A stretch of DNA of 43,473 nt from Thalassotalea sp. 42_200_T64 (GCA_002162925.1 MABC01000070.1:79689-123161); one strand, 5' to 3'. Positions 34,117 to 43,438 are shown, counted from the first letter of the stretch. A program made the numbers and translations. The notes: generated by a model from the letters alone, not told the origin.

Positions 34117-34229
34117 CGTCATCCCGCAATGTCGTTGTGCGGGAACTCATTTCGGATATAACGTGCCTTTAAACAATAGACCCACAGCACGCTCAAGGAG
34201 ATCCCGCTCAAAAGCATAACGGGATGACG
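34117..34229. repeat. Long imperfect inverted-repeat element, copy 2
   Basis: The 368-base gap 33975-34342 has no gene. It holds this element: CGTCATCCC at the left, GGGATGACG at the right, with an inner CCCGCA/TGCGGG hairpin. Reversed, its middle reads GGATCTCCTTGAGCGTGCTG, matching the element at 1197-1370. Nothing else is evident in the gap. Confidence 0.7.
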
Positions 34230-34342
34230 GCGTTTTTATCGGCTAAAGTGTAGGTCTGCAACTCATTCGAGACGGTAATAAACCGGTTTCGGGAATTGTA
34301 ATATAGGGTCAGGAAATGCCCTGGAATGTATGAATTCTGCTT

Positions 34343-34882
34343 TTAAGCAGGCATTTGATAAAAAACCGCATCGACTTCGCCGGCAGGCGTTTGTTCCTGC
34401 TCGGTTTTGATATACTTCATGCCGATTTTCTTCATGATATTTATTGAGCCTAAATTATCAATGTCGGCAACGGCACTATAAAACTTGGCACCAGTTTGCC
34501 TGGCTAAGGCCTGTTGAATTTGCTGTGCTGCTTCGCTGGCAAAACCTTTACCCCAAGCTTCTTGCTTAAATCTCCAGCCTAATTCAATGTCATCCCAACG
34601 TGGGGTGTCGCTGAAAAAATCCATCGGCCTAACCAATACCCAACCAATATATTGCTTTGTCTCGTTGATAGTCACTTTCCACAACCCCCAACCTTTCTCT
34701 GCGTTACGATAAGCTCGCAACCGTGGTAAAAAACGTTGCTCAATATCTTGCCAGGTGCTGGGTTTGCCACCATTGATAAAGCGCATCACTTCGGAGTCTT
34801 GGTCAAGATCAAACAATAATTGCGCATCACTTTCATCCATTAAAGCAAAACTTAAACGTGCTGAGTTCGCCACTGTGATCAT
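34343..34882 (-). CDS. GNAT family N-acetyltransferase (RimJ/RimL-like)
   Basis: This 179-residue protein has the acetyltransferase_3 pattern: RLSFALMDESDAQLLFDL near the start, IGWVLVRPMDF, WDDIELGWRFKQEAWGKGFA (acetyl-CoA loop) and NLGSINIMKKIGMKYIKTEQ near the end. RimL-like members acetylate protein N-termini or small molecules; the substrate is unknown. ATG follows AGGA. It is separated from its minus-strand neighbour by two arrays of 7-base repeats. Confidence 0.82.
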   Translation of the reverse strand: MITVANSARLSFALMDESDAQLLFDLDQDSEVMRFINGGKPSTWQDIEQRFLPRLRAYRNAEKGWGLWKVTINETKQYIGWVLVRPMDFFSDTPRWDDIELGWRFKQEAWGKGFASEAAQQIQQALARQTGAKFYSAVADIDNLGSINIMKKIGMKYIKTEQEQTPAGEVDAVFYQMPA

Positions 34883-34941
34883 GTAATTTATCCTGTAATT
34901 ATATGTTTAGAGGTTGCATTATTTTCAACTTCAGAAAAAAT

Positions 34942-34983
34942 GCAACCAGCAACCAGCAACCAGCAACCAGCAACGGGCAACGG
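34942..34983. repeat. 7-base tandem repeat, six units (GCAACCA/GCAACGG)
   Basis: Four units of GCAACCA are followed by two of GCAACGG without a break. It directly precedes the second heptamer array in the 148-base gap. Confidence 0.85.
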
Positions 34984-34989
34984 GCTTAT

Positions 34990-35031
34990 AGTTCCTCGTT
35001 CCCAGTTCCCAGTTCCTAGTTCCTAGTTCCT
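34990..35031. repeat. 7-base tandem repeat, six units (AGTTCCT/AGTTCCC)
   Basis: There are six units: AGTTCCT, CGTTCCC, AGTTCCC, then AGTTCCT three times. The last base overlaps the stop codon of the S9 peptidase gene. The same heptamer occurs at 25077-25097. Confidence 0.85.
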
Positions 35032-37904
35032 TAGTCCTTACTTTTTTCTCGATACGCTTCGCCTTCAACCATCCATTGTGGTGCTGGCATGCCCTTTAAA
35101 TAATGATCAAAATACTGTTTCATTTTAATGGTGTAATCTACCTTGTTTGGGTATTTTTTCAGGTGGTGTGGTTCGCCTTCGTATTGCAATAAAATGACAT
35201 TTTTTTGCAGGCGGCGCATTGCCATATACATTTCTATCCCTTGCTGCCAAGGTACGGCGTCATCGATATCGCCAAATTGCATCAATAATGGCGTAGTGAT
35301 GCGGTCGGAAAAAAACACTGGCGAGTTTTCAATATACAAATCACGACGCTCAAAAAGTGATGCACCAATACGACTTTGGCCTTGCTCATACTGGAATTGT
35401 CTGGCTAGACCGGTGCCTAAACGAATGCCAGAATAAGCACTGGTCATATTCGATACGGGTGCACCAGACACCGCGGCGGCAAACATGTCGGTTTCGGTAA
35501 TAGAATGCAAGGTTTGGTAACCACTCCAGCTGTGGCCATGTAAGCCGATGGCAGTTGGATCGGCAACGCCCATATCAATAATCTTTTGCAAACCCGGCAA
35601 AATTGACTTGTTGGTAGAATGCCCAGGAGTGCCAACTTCAAAATGCACATCCGGCAAGAAAATGGCGTAACCGTTAGAGGTATAAAATGGGAAGTTAGGG
35701 CGATGGTTTACCTTCATCGCATTAAATTCATACATACGTTGTGAGAACCGGCGATAGTAATACACCACAACCGGGTATTTCATCCCCTCAACGTAATTTG
35801 CCGGCTTAATTAATACCCCGTGATGCTTTTCACCCATGTTTGAATTCCATTCAACCAGCTCGGGCTCACCCCAGAAAAATTCTTCTTTTTGCGGGTTTAC
35901 ATCGGTCAGTTTTTTGCCATTGCCAGGGTTTAAATCCGAGACCCATAAATCTGGATATTCATTAAAGTCTTCACGAGTGAATAATAGTGTGTCAGCATTT
36001 TTTGCTTTCGCAATAAATTTAAATTTCTTGTTTTCTTCAATTAATTTTACTGCTGTGGCGTTTTTTCCTTTGGCTAAATCCAGTTGATAAAAGCCGAAAT
36101 TTTTGTGCTCATCGTTATAACTGGTAAGGAGCAGTTTTTCATCTTCATCGAAGTAGTCTTGCTCTTTATTCAAAGTATTGATGCGGAACTTTAATGAATT
36201 TGGACGGCCCACAGTACAAGTTAAACACTGACCATCTTTACCATCGGTTTGCAGTAACCAAATATCGAATTTATCGTATACCAATACGCCTTCATCGTCT
36301 TTTAACCAGCCGGCAATGCCGTACCCCGGTATTTTTGATGGATAATCATGATCTTCGTCGGCAAAACTTACCGGTAAACCTTTACTGATACTAAGCTTTT
36401 TGTTCTTGTTACGATCGTATACCCATATTTGTTGGTCTTGATAAAACGCAGCATATCGGCCCGACTCGCTTAATTTTACCGGGGTGTAACTGCTAAGTTT
36501 TTCCGCAACTAATGACTTCTCACCGTCGTCTAAGTCGATAATATAAATATCGCTAAAAAATCCTTCCCAGGTTCTAAGCTTTCGGTACTTTAGATCGGAT
36601 GAAGCAATTACGGCATGCTCATTATTGGTCGCTTTTACTTTGATGACTTTCTTGTCGGCAAGTGGTACCAGCTTGTTATCATCGATATGGTAAACCGCGG
36701 TAAAGAAGGCTTTTTTATCTTTGCCTAACTGGTATTTTTCATTGGTTTTGATCAGTGCATCGTCACCGTGCCAAATTTGCAAGTTCCGACCTGCTCTTAG
36801 CTTATCAATGTTGTACAAATCGTCTGCGGTTTCTGGTTTAGAGTCTACTTCTTCAATTTTAGCAACCACAGGTTTAAAGCCAAAAAATAAACGCTCATCA
36901 TCGCTTGAGAAACTGAGTTTGTTTACTTGCGGTACGTACCAGTTAGCCGCGTGTTTTTTTGAGACTTTAACGGTTTCAATTTTATTGTTTTTGCTTTGCC
37001 AAATTTTCACCTGATGCTGACGTTCATCGGCTTCAATGCTGAAATCGCCTTGCATAAAGCCAATTTTGTCGCCAGCATGGTTCCAGCTTAACTGCTCAAA
37101 ACTTGCTAAGGCATAATTAACGATAATCTTGGCCTTATCGGTTGTCACGTTGATGGCGTGCAAACTATTGCTGTTACCATCCATCGTCGATACGCTGTAG
37201 ACAAGAGTTGGCGTTTCTGGTGAAAATGAGAAATCATCCACGTTGTCAATAATTTGCTTTTCGCCTGTTTGTAAATTAACTAAGGTTAATTGTTGCTCGA
37301 TACGCTTGCTATTAAATAGTTTGATCTGCTCTTCGCTGTCAGCAGTGGTATTCTCTTCGGTTTCTTCGGCTTTTTCGTTTGCGGCTTTGTCAGCTTGATC
37401 GGCTGTATCGCTGCTATCCTTTTTCTCTTCAGGATTTTTAGTGAGGTAGGCCAAAAAGGCAAAATTATCACTAAGCGCAAATTCTTCAATATTGGTATAG
37501 GTTACCCGTTTGCCACTGGCTAACTCAATCACTTCAACATTATTTTTAAGCTTTTTCTTCGCCTTTTTATCGGCCTGCTCTGTCGTTAATAATGATGGGG
37601 TGATGGTAACTGCGGCAAAGCGGCCATCAGCAGAAATAACGCCACTACTGCCAAGAGCAACCTGATAAGAATTGCCATTGCTAGTGTGAGTAATATGAAA
37701 GCTATTATCACCTCGGTCAGGTTGCGCACTGTAGGCTAACCATTTGCCGTTTTCACTTAATTGTGGTTTGACAATTTGCTTGAATTTCATGATATCTGTC
37801 ACCGCAAGTGGGCGTTGTTCAGCAATAGTTGAAACAGATAAACCTAAGGTTAATGAAATGGCAAACGTGGCTTTACTGACGGTTCTAAAAAATGGAATTC
37901 TCAT
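35031..37904 (-). CDS. S9 family serine peptidase (prolyl oligopeptidase type)
   Basis: This is a 957-residue secreted peptidase. A signal peptide (about 1-27, ending near TIA) leads into a long beta-propeller and then an alpha/beta hydrolase domain from about residue 690. The expected triad is Ser792 (GHSWSGYQT), Asp881 (GDIDDAVPW) and His913 (GEPHHLKKY). The nucleophile motif is GHSWS rather than the common GHSWG. Residues about 161-195 form a Lys/Glu/Asp-rich linker within the propeller. Such enzymes cut peptides in the periplasm. It is monocistronic as far as seen. Confidence 0.88.
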   Translation of the reverse strand: MRIPFFRTVSKATFAISLTLGLSVSTIAEQRPLAVTDIMKFKQIVKPQLSENGKWLAYSAQPDRGDNSFHITHTSNGNSYQVALGSSGVISADGRFAAVTITPSLLTTEQADKKAKKKLKNNVEVIELASGKRVTYTNIEEFALSDNFAFLAYLTKNPEEKKDSSDTADQADKAANEKAEETEENTTADSEEQIKLFNSKRIEQQLTLVNLQTGEKQIIDNVDDFSFSPETPTLVYSVSTMDGNSNSLHAINVTTDKAKIIVNYALASFEQLSWNHAGDKIGFMQGDFSIEADERQHQVKIWQSKNNKIETVKVSKKHAANWYVPQVNKLSFSSDDERLFFGFKPVVAKIEEVDSKPETADDLYNIDKLRAGRNLQIWHGDDALIKTNEKYQLGKDKKAFFTAVYHIDDNKLVPLADKKVIKVKATNNEHAVIASSDLKYRKLRTWEGFFSDIYIIDLDDGEKSLVAEKLSSYTPVKLSESGRYAAFYQDQQIWVYDRNKNKKLSISKGLPVSFADEDHDYPSKIPGYGIAGWLKDDEGVLVYDKFDIWLLQTDGKDGQCLTCTVGRPNSLKFRINTLNKEQDYFDEDEKLLLTSYNDEHKNFGFYQLDLAKGKNATAVKLIEENKKFKFIAKAKNADTLLFTREDFNEYPDLWVSDLNPGNGKKLTDVNPQKEEFFWGEPELVEWNSNMGEKHHGVLIKPANYVEGMKYPVVVYYYRRFSQRMYEFNAMKVNHRPNFPFYTSNGYAIFLPDVHFEVGTPGHSTNKSILPGLQKIIDMGVADPTAIGLHGHSWSGYQTLHSITETDMFAAAVSGAPVSNMTSAYSGIRLGTGLARQFQYEQGQSRIGASLFERRDLYIENSPVFFSDRITTPLLMQFGDIDDAVPWQQGIEMYMAMRRLQKNVILLQYEGEPHHLKKYPNKVDYTIKMKQYFDHYLKGMPAPQWMVEGEAYREKSKD

Positions 37905-38065
37905 GATTTTTTGCTGTTACCAAGTTATAATTTGATATTGCCCATTAGTATGACTTTGTTATGATACTTAACGCAATAGTAAGTTAGTTCAGCGGTCTGA
38001 TTTTATCGATAAACAGCGGTGAAATCGTAATACTATATTTTGATAATAAATCAAGGTAAGAATGC

Positions 38066-38440
38066 ATGTTTCATCGTAAGCAATTAATTGGTAACTGGCA
38101 TCGTAGTGAACACTTTGAGAATGAAAATTTCAGTGAATATGCACAACTGTTTGCCGATGGTACCTTTAAGTTTAGCTTTTACACCTACAACCTGGATGGC
38201 AGCTTAATTGAAGAAATTAGTGAGCTGGGAGACTGGGGGCTGGTGGGTGATATACACTTTACTATCACCAAAGAAGAAGTCGAAAGTCAGCAAGTATTTG
38301 CCGCCGACATGGAAGACGAAGATAATTATCAGGCCTATAAAATCATCAGATTAGACGCCAATGAGTTCAGTTATCAGCATCTGCGAAGCGGTGAATCCTT
38401 TACCCTGTCTAAGGTTGTGCCGAGCGCTAACCAAAATTAA
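38066..38440 (+). CDS. Conserved hypothetical protein, beta-rich
   Basis: I do not recognise this 124-residue acidic protein. It has no signal peptide and reads as alternating strands (LIGNWHRSEHFENENFSEYA, FADGTFKFSFYTYN, GDWGLVGDIHFTI), a pattern like small lipocalin-type barrels that begin with a GxW motif. The ATG follows AAGG at nine bases. The gene diverges from the S9 peptidase and precedes the RraB-like gene by about 90 bases. Confidence 0.6.
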   Translation: MFHRKQLIGNWHRSEHFENENFSEYAQLFADGTFKFSFYTYNLDGSLIEEISELGDWGLVGDIHFTITKEEVESQQVFAADMEDEDNYQAYKIIRLDANEFSYQHLRSGESFTLSKVVPSANQN

Positions 38441-38533
38441 AAAAAGCTGCTAAACTATTTATAAATAGCATTTTTTTTATTTTGTTTGCTATTTTTATTA
38501 TTGATATTAATGGCTAATCACTTAGGAAAAACG

Positions 38534-38908
38534 ATGCAAAACACCAGCAAAACGGCAAGCATAGCTAGAGATATGGCTAAATTTCCAACCGATTCTAATG
38601 GCAATATGTTGTGGCATATGGCGTTAGAAGGCGATGATTTAAATCGGCCACGAGAAATACAGTTTTCGGTAATTTTTAGCAGCCAGGAGTTGGCGCTGCA
38701 ATTTGGCGAAGTATTACTGGCGAATAATCAAAAATTGTCATTTTGCCCTTATTTAGAAAACCCGGAACACCCATGGGAAATTACCGCCTATCCGGAAATG
38801 CCAGCCAGTTATGACAACATCATTGGCTATCAAATGTTGTTGGAAAACCAAGCCCGTAAATTTGATGGCATCTATGATGGCTGGTACTGCCCACCGCAAA
38901 GCCATTAG
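38534..38908 (+). CDS. RraB-domain (RNase E inhibitor-like) protein
   Basis: This 124-residue protein matches the RraB/DUF695-like domain: MAKFPTDSNGNMLWHMALEG, DDLNRPREIQFSVIFSS, then WEITAYPEMPASYDNI and the ending DGIYDGWYC. RraB binds RNase E and alters its action; this shorter paralogue may or may not do so. The ATG at 38534 sits behind AGGA, so upstream starts at TTG 38486 or ATG 38510 are less likely. Confidence 0.72.
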   Translation: MQNTSKTASIARDMAKFPTDSNGNMLWHMALEGDDLNRPREIQFSVIFSSQELALQFGEVLLANNQKLSFCPYLENPEHPWEITAYPEMPASYDNIIGYQMLLENQARKFDGIYDGWYCPPQSH

Positions 38909-38987
38909 TCGTTTAATTATTGCCTAGTCCCTCCCATATTGAATTGGCTATTGACATAAGTTAATAGTCGCTACAGGTTAAAAAATC

Positions 38988-39197
38988 ATGTCAGCAGTCG
39001 ATTTTTCCAAACTGAATAAACTTACCGCCAAATCTTTTAATGAGCAAAAAGCCTTGATTAAAAAAGTGATGCAGGGGCGGGTGATAAAGTGTCCAACCTG
39101 TCAGCAAACTTTAATGTTAGTTCTGCCGGAAGAAAATAAAAAAGCAGGCGTGTTTTGCCCGAAAGGCTGCACCGATATAGAATTGGATATGAATTAG
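38988..39197 (+). CDS. Small zinc-ribbon protein
   Basis: This 69-residue protein has a helical N-terminal half (FNEQKALIKKVMQG) and a C-terminal CPTC...CPKGC pair spaced for one zinc ion. No family name is certain. It resembles short conserved zinc-ribbon proteins of Alteromonadales. It is 28 bases ahead of acpH. Confidence 0.6.
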   Translation: MSAVDFSKLNKLTAKSFNEQKALIKKVMQGRVIKCPTCQQTLMLVLPEENKKAGVFCPKGCTDIELDMN

Positions 39198-39225
39198 TTT
39201 TCATAACACCAAGTATACTGTCACT

Positions 39226-39810
39226 ATGAATTATCTGGCCCATCTTTTTTTAGCGCAACCTAACAATCTGTCTTTAACCGGAAATTTAATGGGTGATTTC
39301 ACTAAAGGTTTAAACTTGAAAGCGATTCCCAAGCCAATTATGCGCGGTATAGAAAACCATAGGTTTGTCGATAAATTTACCGATAATCACCCTGATGTAA
39401 GGGCGTTAAAACCTTTATTATCAGATCAACGCAGACGCTTTGCCGCAATAATCTCCGATGTCGTATTTGATCATTTTTTGGTAAATCACTGGCAACAATT
39501 CAGTGAACAATCTTTTGCTCAATTCTCGCAATACAGTTATCGTCAACTAGAACTTAGTGTGGATTTAATGCCAGAGGAAATGCGCGATATGGTGGCGCGG
39601 ATGATTTCTCAAGACTGGCTTAGTTCTTATGCTGATATTGTAAATACCGGTCGAGCCATAGACTCAATTTCTAATCGCATTCGCTTTGACAATCATTTGG
39701 CTGGAGCAATTGCTGAAGTAGAACAACATTATCGGCAATATGAGCAGGTATTCTTAACATTCTTTCCGCAGCTGGTTTTGCAGGTCAAAAAGCAGAATAT
39801 CGAATTGTGA
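39226..39810 (+). CDS. acpH: ACP phosphodiesterase AcpH
   Basis: AcpH removes the phosphopantetheine arm from acyl carrier protein. The 194-residue protein has MNYLAHLFLAQPN, GNLMGDFTKGL, GIENHRFVDKFTDNHPDV and ISDVVFDHFLVNHW, with the His and Asp residues of the HD-like metal site. No ribosome site is visible; TATACT (39214-39219) ends six bases before the ATG, so the transcript may be leaderless. Confidence 0.9.
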   Translation: MNYLAHLFLAQPNNLSLTGNLMGDFTKGLNLKAIPKPIMRGIENHRFVDKFTDNHPDVRALKPLLSDQRRRFAAIISDVVFDHFLVNHWQQFSEQSFAQFSQYSYRQLELSVDLMPEEMRDMVARMISQDWLSSYADIVNTGRAIDSISNRIRFDNHLAGAIAEVEQHYRQYEQVFLTFFPQLVLQVKKQNIEL

Positions 39811-39873
39811 TAACAATCGTGGCGTTTTTTTTATATACTCGACGCCACTGTATCTATTAAAACAATAATTTTT

Positions 39874-40545
39874 ATGAAACCATTCATTCAAAAACTCGCT
39901 TATGTTTATGCCTTTTGTTTAACGGCGCTTTTTATTGGGATTATGATCGATACCGATCCGGCGATAACTGCCATTGATCAATTTATTGCCGAACAAGTGT
40001 CTGCAAAAACCATCGATAAGCAAACTGATAACTGGAAACAAAGTTTACCTAAGCCACCACAAGTCGCTTTTGCAGAAGACAAAAGCTATCACTGGCAGCT
40101 TGTCACCAATAAAGGCCCAATTACTATTGAACTGTTGCATCAATACGCGCCGATGCATGTCTCCAGTACCATTTATTTAACCCAATTGGGTTTTTATGAT
40201 GACTTATTATTTCATCGCGTGATCCCTGGGTTTATGGCACAAGGTGGCGATCCAACAGGAACCGGTAGAGGAAGCCCAGGTTATCGTTATGAAGGTGAGT
40301 TTCATCCAGATGCGAGCCATAACAAACCGGGTATGCTGTCTATGGCAAATTCTGGCCCGAATACGGATGGCTCACAATTTTTTATCACCTTCAAGCAAAC
40401 TCCGTTCTTAGATGGTAAACATACCGTGTTTGGCGAGGTGACTGAAGGGTTAGACACCTTAGATGAACTGGAGTTGTTTGGCAGCCGAGGTGGTAAAACC
40501 CAAGAAGAGTTAAAGATTCTAACGGCATCTATTGTGGTTAAGTAA
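39874..40545 (+). CDS. Cyclophilin-type peptidyl-prolyl isomerase, membrane-anchored or secreted
   Basis: This is a 223-residue protein with an N-terminal hydrophobic segment ([14 protein letters not shown]) and then a cyclophilin domain from about 75. Conserved blocks are [40 protein letters not shown] and [14 protein letters not shown]. It catalyses cis-trans isomerisation of prolyl bonds, here in the periplasm. It does not follow a clear ribosome site. Confidence 0.9.
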   Translation: MKPFIQKLAYVYAFCLTALFIGIMIDTDPAITAIDQFIAEQVSAKTIDKQTDNWKQSLPKPPQVAFAEDKSYHWQLVTNKGPITIELLHQYAPMHVSSTIYLTQLGFYDDLLFHRVIPGFMAQGGDPTGTGRGSPGYRYEGEFHPDASHNKPGMLSMANSGPNTDGSQFFITFKQTPFLDGKHTVFGEVTEGLDTLDELELFGSRGGKTQEELKILTASIVVK

Positions 40546-40596
40546 GTTAACCATTAATTATCAGTCGCCTTTTTATTGAGTGTTAATCGCCTACCT

Positions 40597-41271
40597 CTAC
40601 ATAAAGCTGGCGATATCAGCAAATTTTTTCTTAACTTGCGCATGATGTGGAATGGTCGCATCATCTGCCGGGTGCCCTACAACTAACAACATATAGGCTC
40701 TGTCGTTATCACCGCGTTGACAAATTTTATTTAAAAATGACATCGGCTTAGGGGTGTGAGTTAACGTCGCCAAGCCTGAACTATGCAGCGCGTTGATTAA
40801 AAAACCGGTGGCAATGCCGACAGACTCATGCACATAGTAATTGGTATTTCTATCGTCAACATCTAGGCCGCCACGTTTTTGGCTAAAAATGGCAATTAAC
40901 CAGGGCGCCGTTTCTAAATATGGCTTACTCGCATCTGTGCCTAATGGTTTTAACGCATCTAGCCACTCTTCACCGGCTCTGCCATCATAAAAACCTTGCT
41001 CGTGTAATTCTGCTTGTTCTCTAATTTGTTTTTTTATATCGGCTGAGCTTATGGCGACAAAATACCAGGGTTGATGATTGGCACCGCTTGGCGCACTAGC
41101 GGCGGCTTTGATGCAGTTTTCAATAATCGCTTTATCAACATCTTTATTGCTGAACTTTCGAATTGAATGACGACGTTTGATATCGGCAACAAACTGCTCT
41201 GAACGCCTTAACATCTCTTCGCTGGGGTATTCAATATAGTCGGTTAATGGAGAGCAATCATGGTTTTGCAT
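40597..41271 (-). CDS. Nitroreductase-fold flavoprotein, iodotyrosine deiodinase-like
   Basis: This 224-residue FMN protein has RRHSIRKFS and ASAPSGANHQPWYF at the FMN site. It aligns along its length with iodotyrosine deiodinase (IYD), including LKPLGTDASKPYLETAPWLI and THTPKPM. The three residues by which IYD grips the zwitterion of halotyrosine are present at exact spacing: Glu91, Tyr95 and Lys116 (human Glu157, Tyr161, Lys182). Bacterial IYD relatives remove iodine or bromine from tyrosine. The ATG follows AGGGA. Activity is inferred, not shown; the halogenases lie 36 kb away. Confidence 0.8.
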   Translation of the reverse strand: MQNHDCSPLTDYIEYPSEEMLRRSEQFVADIKRRHSIRKFSNKDVDKAIIENCIKAAASAPSGANHQPWYFVAISSADIKKQIREQAELHEQGFYDGRAGEEWLDALKPLGTDASKPYLETAPWLIAIFSQKRGGLDVDDRNTNYYVHESVGIATGFLINALHSSGLATLTHTPKPMSFLNKICQRGDNDRAYMLLVVGHPADDATIPHHAQVKKKFADIASFM

Positions 41272-41401
41272 AGCAATGTCCCTAAATATTAATAGTGTTT
41301 ATATTAAGTCGAATAAGTCTTAGCATAACGATGCTTTTGGTTATCAATCAAGTAAAAAATTTGTTAAAATCACCTTCTTTATTATCTCAAATATATTTTC
41401 T

Positions 41402-42580
41402 ATGACTGACCAACAATCTGCCGCTAACAAGTGGAAAACTCCCTTTGTATTTTTAGTGCTCTCCAGTGTGGTGATGACCTTAAGTTTTTCGGGTTGGATG
41501 GCATTGTTGAATAATTTCACCATCGAAGCGGCAAATTTTAGCGGTAGCGAAATTGGCATGTTGCAATCTCTTCGTGAGATCCCTGGCTTTTTAGCATTTA
41601 CCGCGATTTTTCTGTTACTGGTCATTAAAGAGCAAAATTTTGCCTTAGTCTCTTTGTGTCTGCTTTCCATCGGTGTTGCTATCACCGGCTTGTTTCCAAC
41701 TGAATATGGGCTCTATGCGACTACCGTTTTAATGAGTATTGGCTTTCACTATTTTGAAACTGTAAATCAGTCATTAAGTCTACAGTGGTTTTCGAAAGCA
41801 GAAGCGCCGCAAAAACTAGGTAAGTTAATATCGGTGAAATCGATGGCTGCACTTGTGGTTTATGGTTTTATTTGGCTGGCGTTTAGCTATTTTAGTATGG
41901 AATTCGTTAGCGCTTATATGATTTTGGGCGGCTTGGCGTTAGCCATTACCTTGTGGCTTTGGTTGTTTATGCCCAAGTTTCCTGAAAAAGTCGTTCAGCA
42001 TAAAAAAATCATTCTGCGCAAACGCTATTCACTGTATTACCTGTTAACGTTTTTAAGCGGCGCCAGAAGACAAATTTTCGTGGTATTTGCCGGCTTTATG
42101 ATGGTAGAAAAATTTGGTTACTCAGTCGCTGATATTTCCATGCTCTATATGCTCAACCATCTGCTAAACATTTTCTTGGCGCCCAAAATTGGTGCCTGGA
42201 TTGGTGTTATCGGCGAACGAAAAGCATTAACCTTTGAGTACATAGGCTTGATATTGGTATTTAGTGGCTACGCTTTGGTTGAAAATGCTTATATTGGTGC
42301 CGGCTTGTATATTATCGACCACATCTTTTTTGCCATGGCCATTGCCGTTAAGACCTATTTCCAAAAAATTGCCGATCCAGCCGATATTGCCTCAAATGCA
42401 GCGGTAAGCTTTAGCATTAACCACATTGCTGCCGTAGTCATTCCTGCTACCTTTGGCTTAGTGTGGTTATACAATCCGTCATTAGTATTTTTTGCTGGCG
42501 CCGGATTAGCGGCATGTTCATTAATTGCCAGCCAGTGGGTGAACACTCAGCCTGAGCAAAAGGCAGCTTCAGCGGTTTAG
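41402..42580 (+). CDS. MFS-family membrane transporter
   Basis: This is a 392-residue integral membrane protein with about 11-12 helices. It starts after a short cytoplasmic tail (FVFLVLSSVVMTLSFSGWMA) and has a central basic loop (KKIILRKRYSLYYLL). The layout fits a major facilitator. A conserved stretch GSEIGMLQSLREIPGFLAF and GFHYFETVNQSLSLQWFSKA suggest a defined but unnamed subfamily. The substrate is unknown. It diverges from the IYD-like gene, and the 130-base gap shows no clear ribosome site. Confidence 0.78.
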   Translation: MTDQQSAANKWKTPFVFLVLSSVVMTLSFSGWMALLNNFTIEAANFSGSEIGMLQSLREIPGFLAFTAIFLLLVIKEQNFALVSLCLLSIGVAITGLFPTEYGLYATTVLMSIGFHYFETVNQSLSLQWFSKAEAPQKLGKLISVKSMAALVVYGFIWLAFSYFSMEFVSAYMILGGLALAITLWLWLFMPKFPEKVVQHKKIILRKRYSLYYLLTFLSGARRQIFVVFAGFMMVEKFGYSVADISMLYMLNHLLNIFLAPKIGAWIGVIGERKALTFEYIGLILVFSGYALVENAYIGAGLYIIDHIFFAMAIAVKTYFQKIADPADIASNAAVSFSINHIAAVVIPATFGLVWLYNPSLVFFAGAGLAACSLIASQWVNTQPEQKAASAV

Positions 42581-42604
42581 TACCAATTTGATCATTTTGA
42601 ATGA

Positions 42605-43366
42605 TTATCTGTTAGATATGTACGCTTTTAAGTAATTTAACGGCGTACATTGATACCAACGATAAAAAGCCCGGTTAAAGGAACTTTGTTCATTAAAACC
42701 TAACTCCGTTGAAATTCGCCCAAAAGACATTTTCCCCAGGTATAGCTTTAATCGCCTTTGCCTTTCCAAATCTAGCAAATCGGAAAAATAAACCTGATCA
42801 GCTTTTAGCTTACGTTGTAAAGTTCGTGTTGAAATGTGAAAGCTGGCTGCGGTGTTGTTAACATCACATTGTTGTAAATCAGTTTTCGCCATTAAAAATT
42901 GATTTATTTTTTCGAAAAATTTTTCTTGTTGATGTAAGTGTTCTAATTGTTGTTCTGACTCTTGTTTTAACATTCGATGAATAAGTCGGTTTTCGGTTCG
43001 AAACGGCAGCGTTAAATAATTTAAAGGGAATTGTATTCTGTCTGTTTTCGCATTGCCTGCTACCGGGCATTGAAACCAGGTGGCTAAAACCTCTTCTTGC
43101 TTAGCTGTCCATGGGTGGCTAAAACAAACTTTTATCGGCGCTAACTGCGCAGCCATTAATTGTCTAATGACAGCAACCCATGCAGTCATGTTACGCAATA
43201 CAACTTGCTCATTACAGCTATGATTTGGGGTCCAGATAATTTCTGCAAATTGGTGGTTTTTACGAAATTTTGCTTCGCCTATATCCGCAACCAGAGTGTC
43301 GTAGTGAATTAAGGCTTCGATAGCCGTCGTTAAATTTTCACCCGACTCAACTAAGTAATCTAGTAC
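42605..43366 (-). pseudogene. AraC-family regulator lacking its N-terminus
   Basis: The C-terminal DNA-binding domain is intact: FHISTRTLQRKLKADQVYF, then FGRISTELGFNEQSSFNRAF and the PLNYLKAY end. Upstream, coding similarity to the arabinose-binding-type sensor domain continues past the first TTG (43198) through LVESGENLTTAIEALIHYD, up to a TAG at 43367-43369. Beyond it no frame resumes the expected first 80-100 residues. So the reading frame (253 codons) lacks a normal start, and the gene is probably a 5' remnant. A truncated protein from TTG 43198 (197 residues) remains possible. Confidence 0.6.
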
Positions 43367-43374
43367 CTAAACAC

Positions 43375-43400
43375 AGTGAAGATGATCGATTGACTTCACT
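43375..43400. promoter_or_regulatory. Inverted repeat upstream of the AraC remnant
   Basis: AGTGAAG (43375-43381) and CTTCACT (43394-43400) form a 7-bp inverted repeat with 12 bases between. It lies in the gap between the AraC remnant and a possible plus-strand start, so it could be an operator. Unproven. Confidence 0.3.
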
Positions 43401-43438
43401 TAAGAGCAGGTAATTTTTCGGGAGGTATTAACAGTGAA

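Noticed and set aside
34942..35031. CRISPR array
   Set aside because: Units are 7 bases and contiguous, with no spacers; they are simple tandem repeats.
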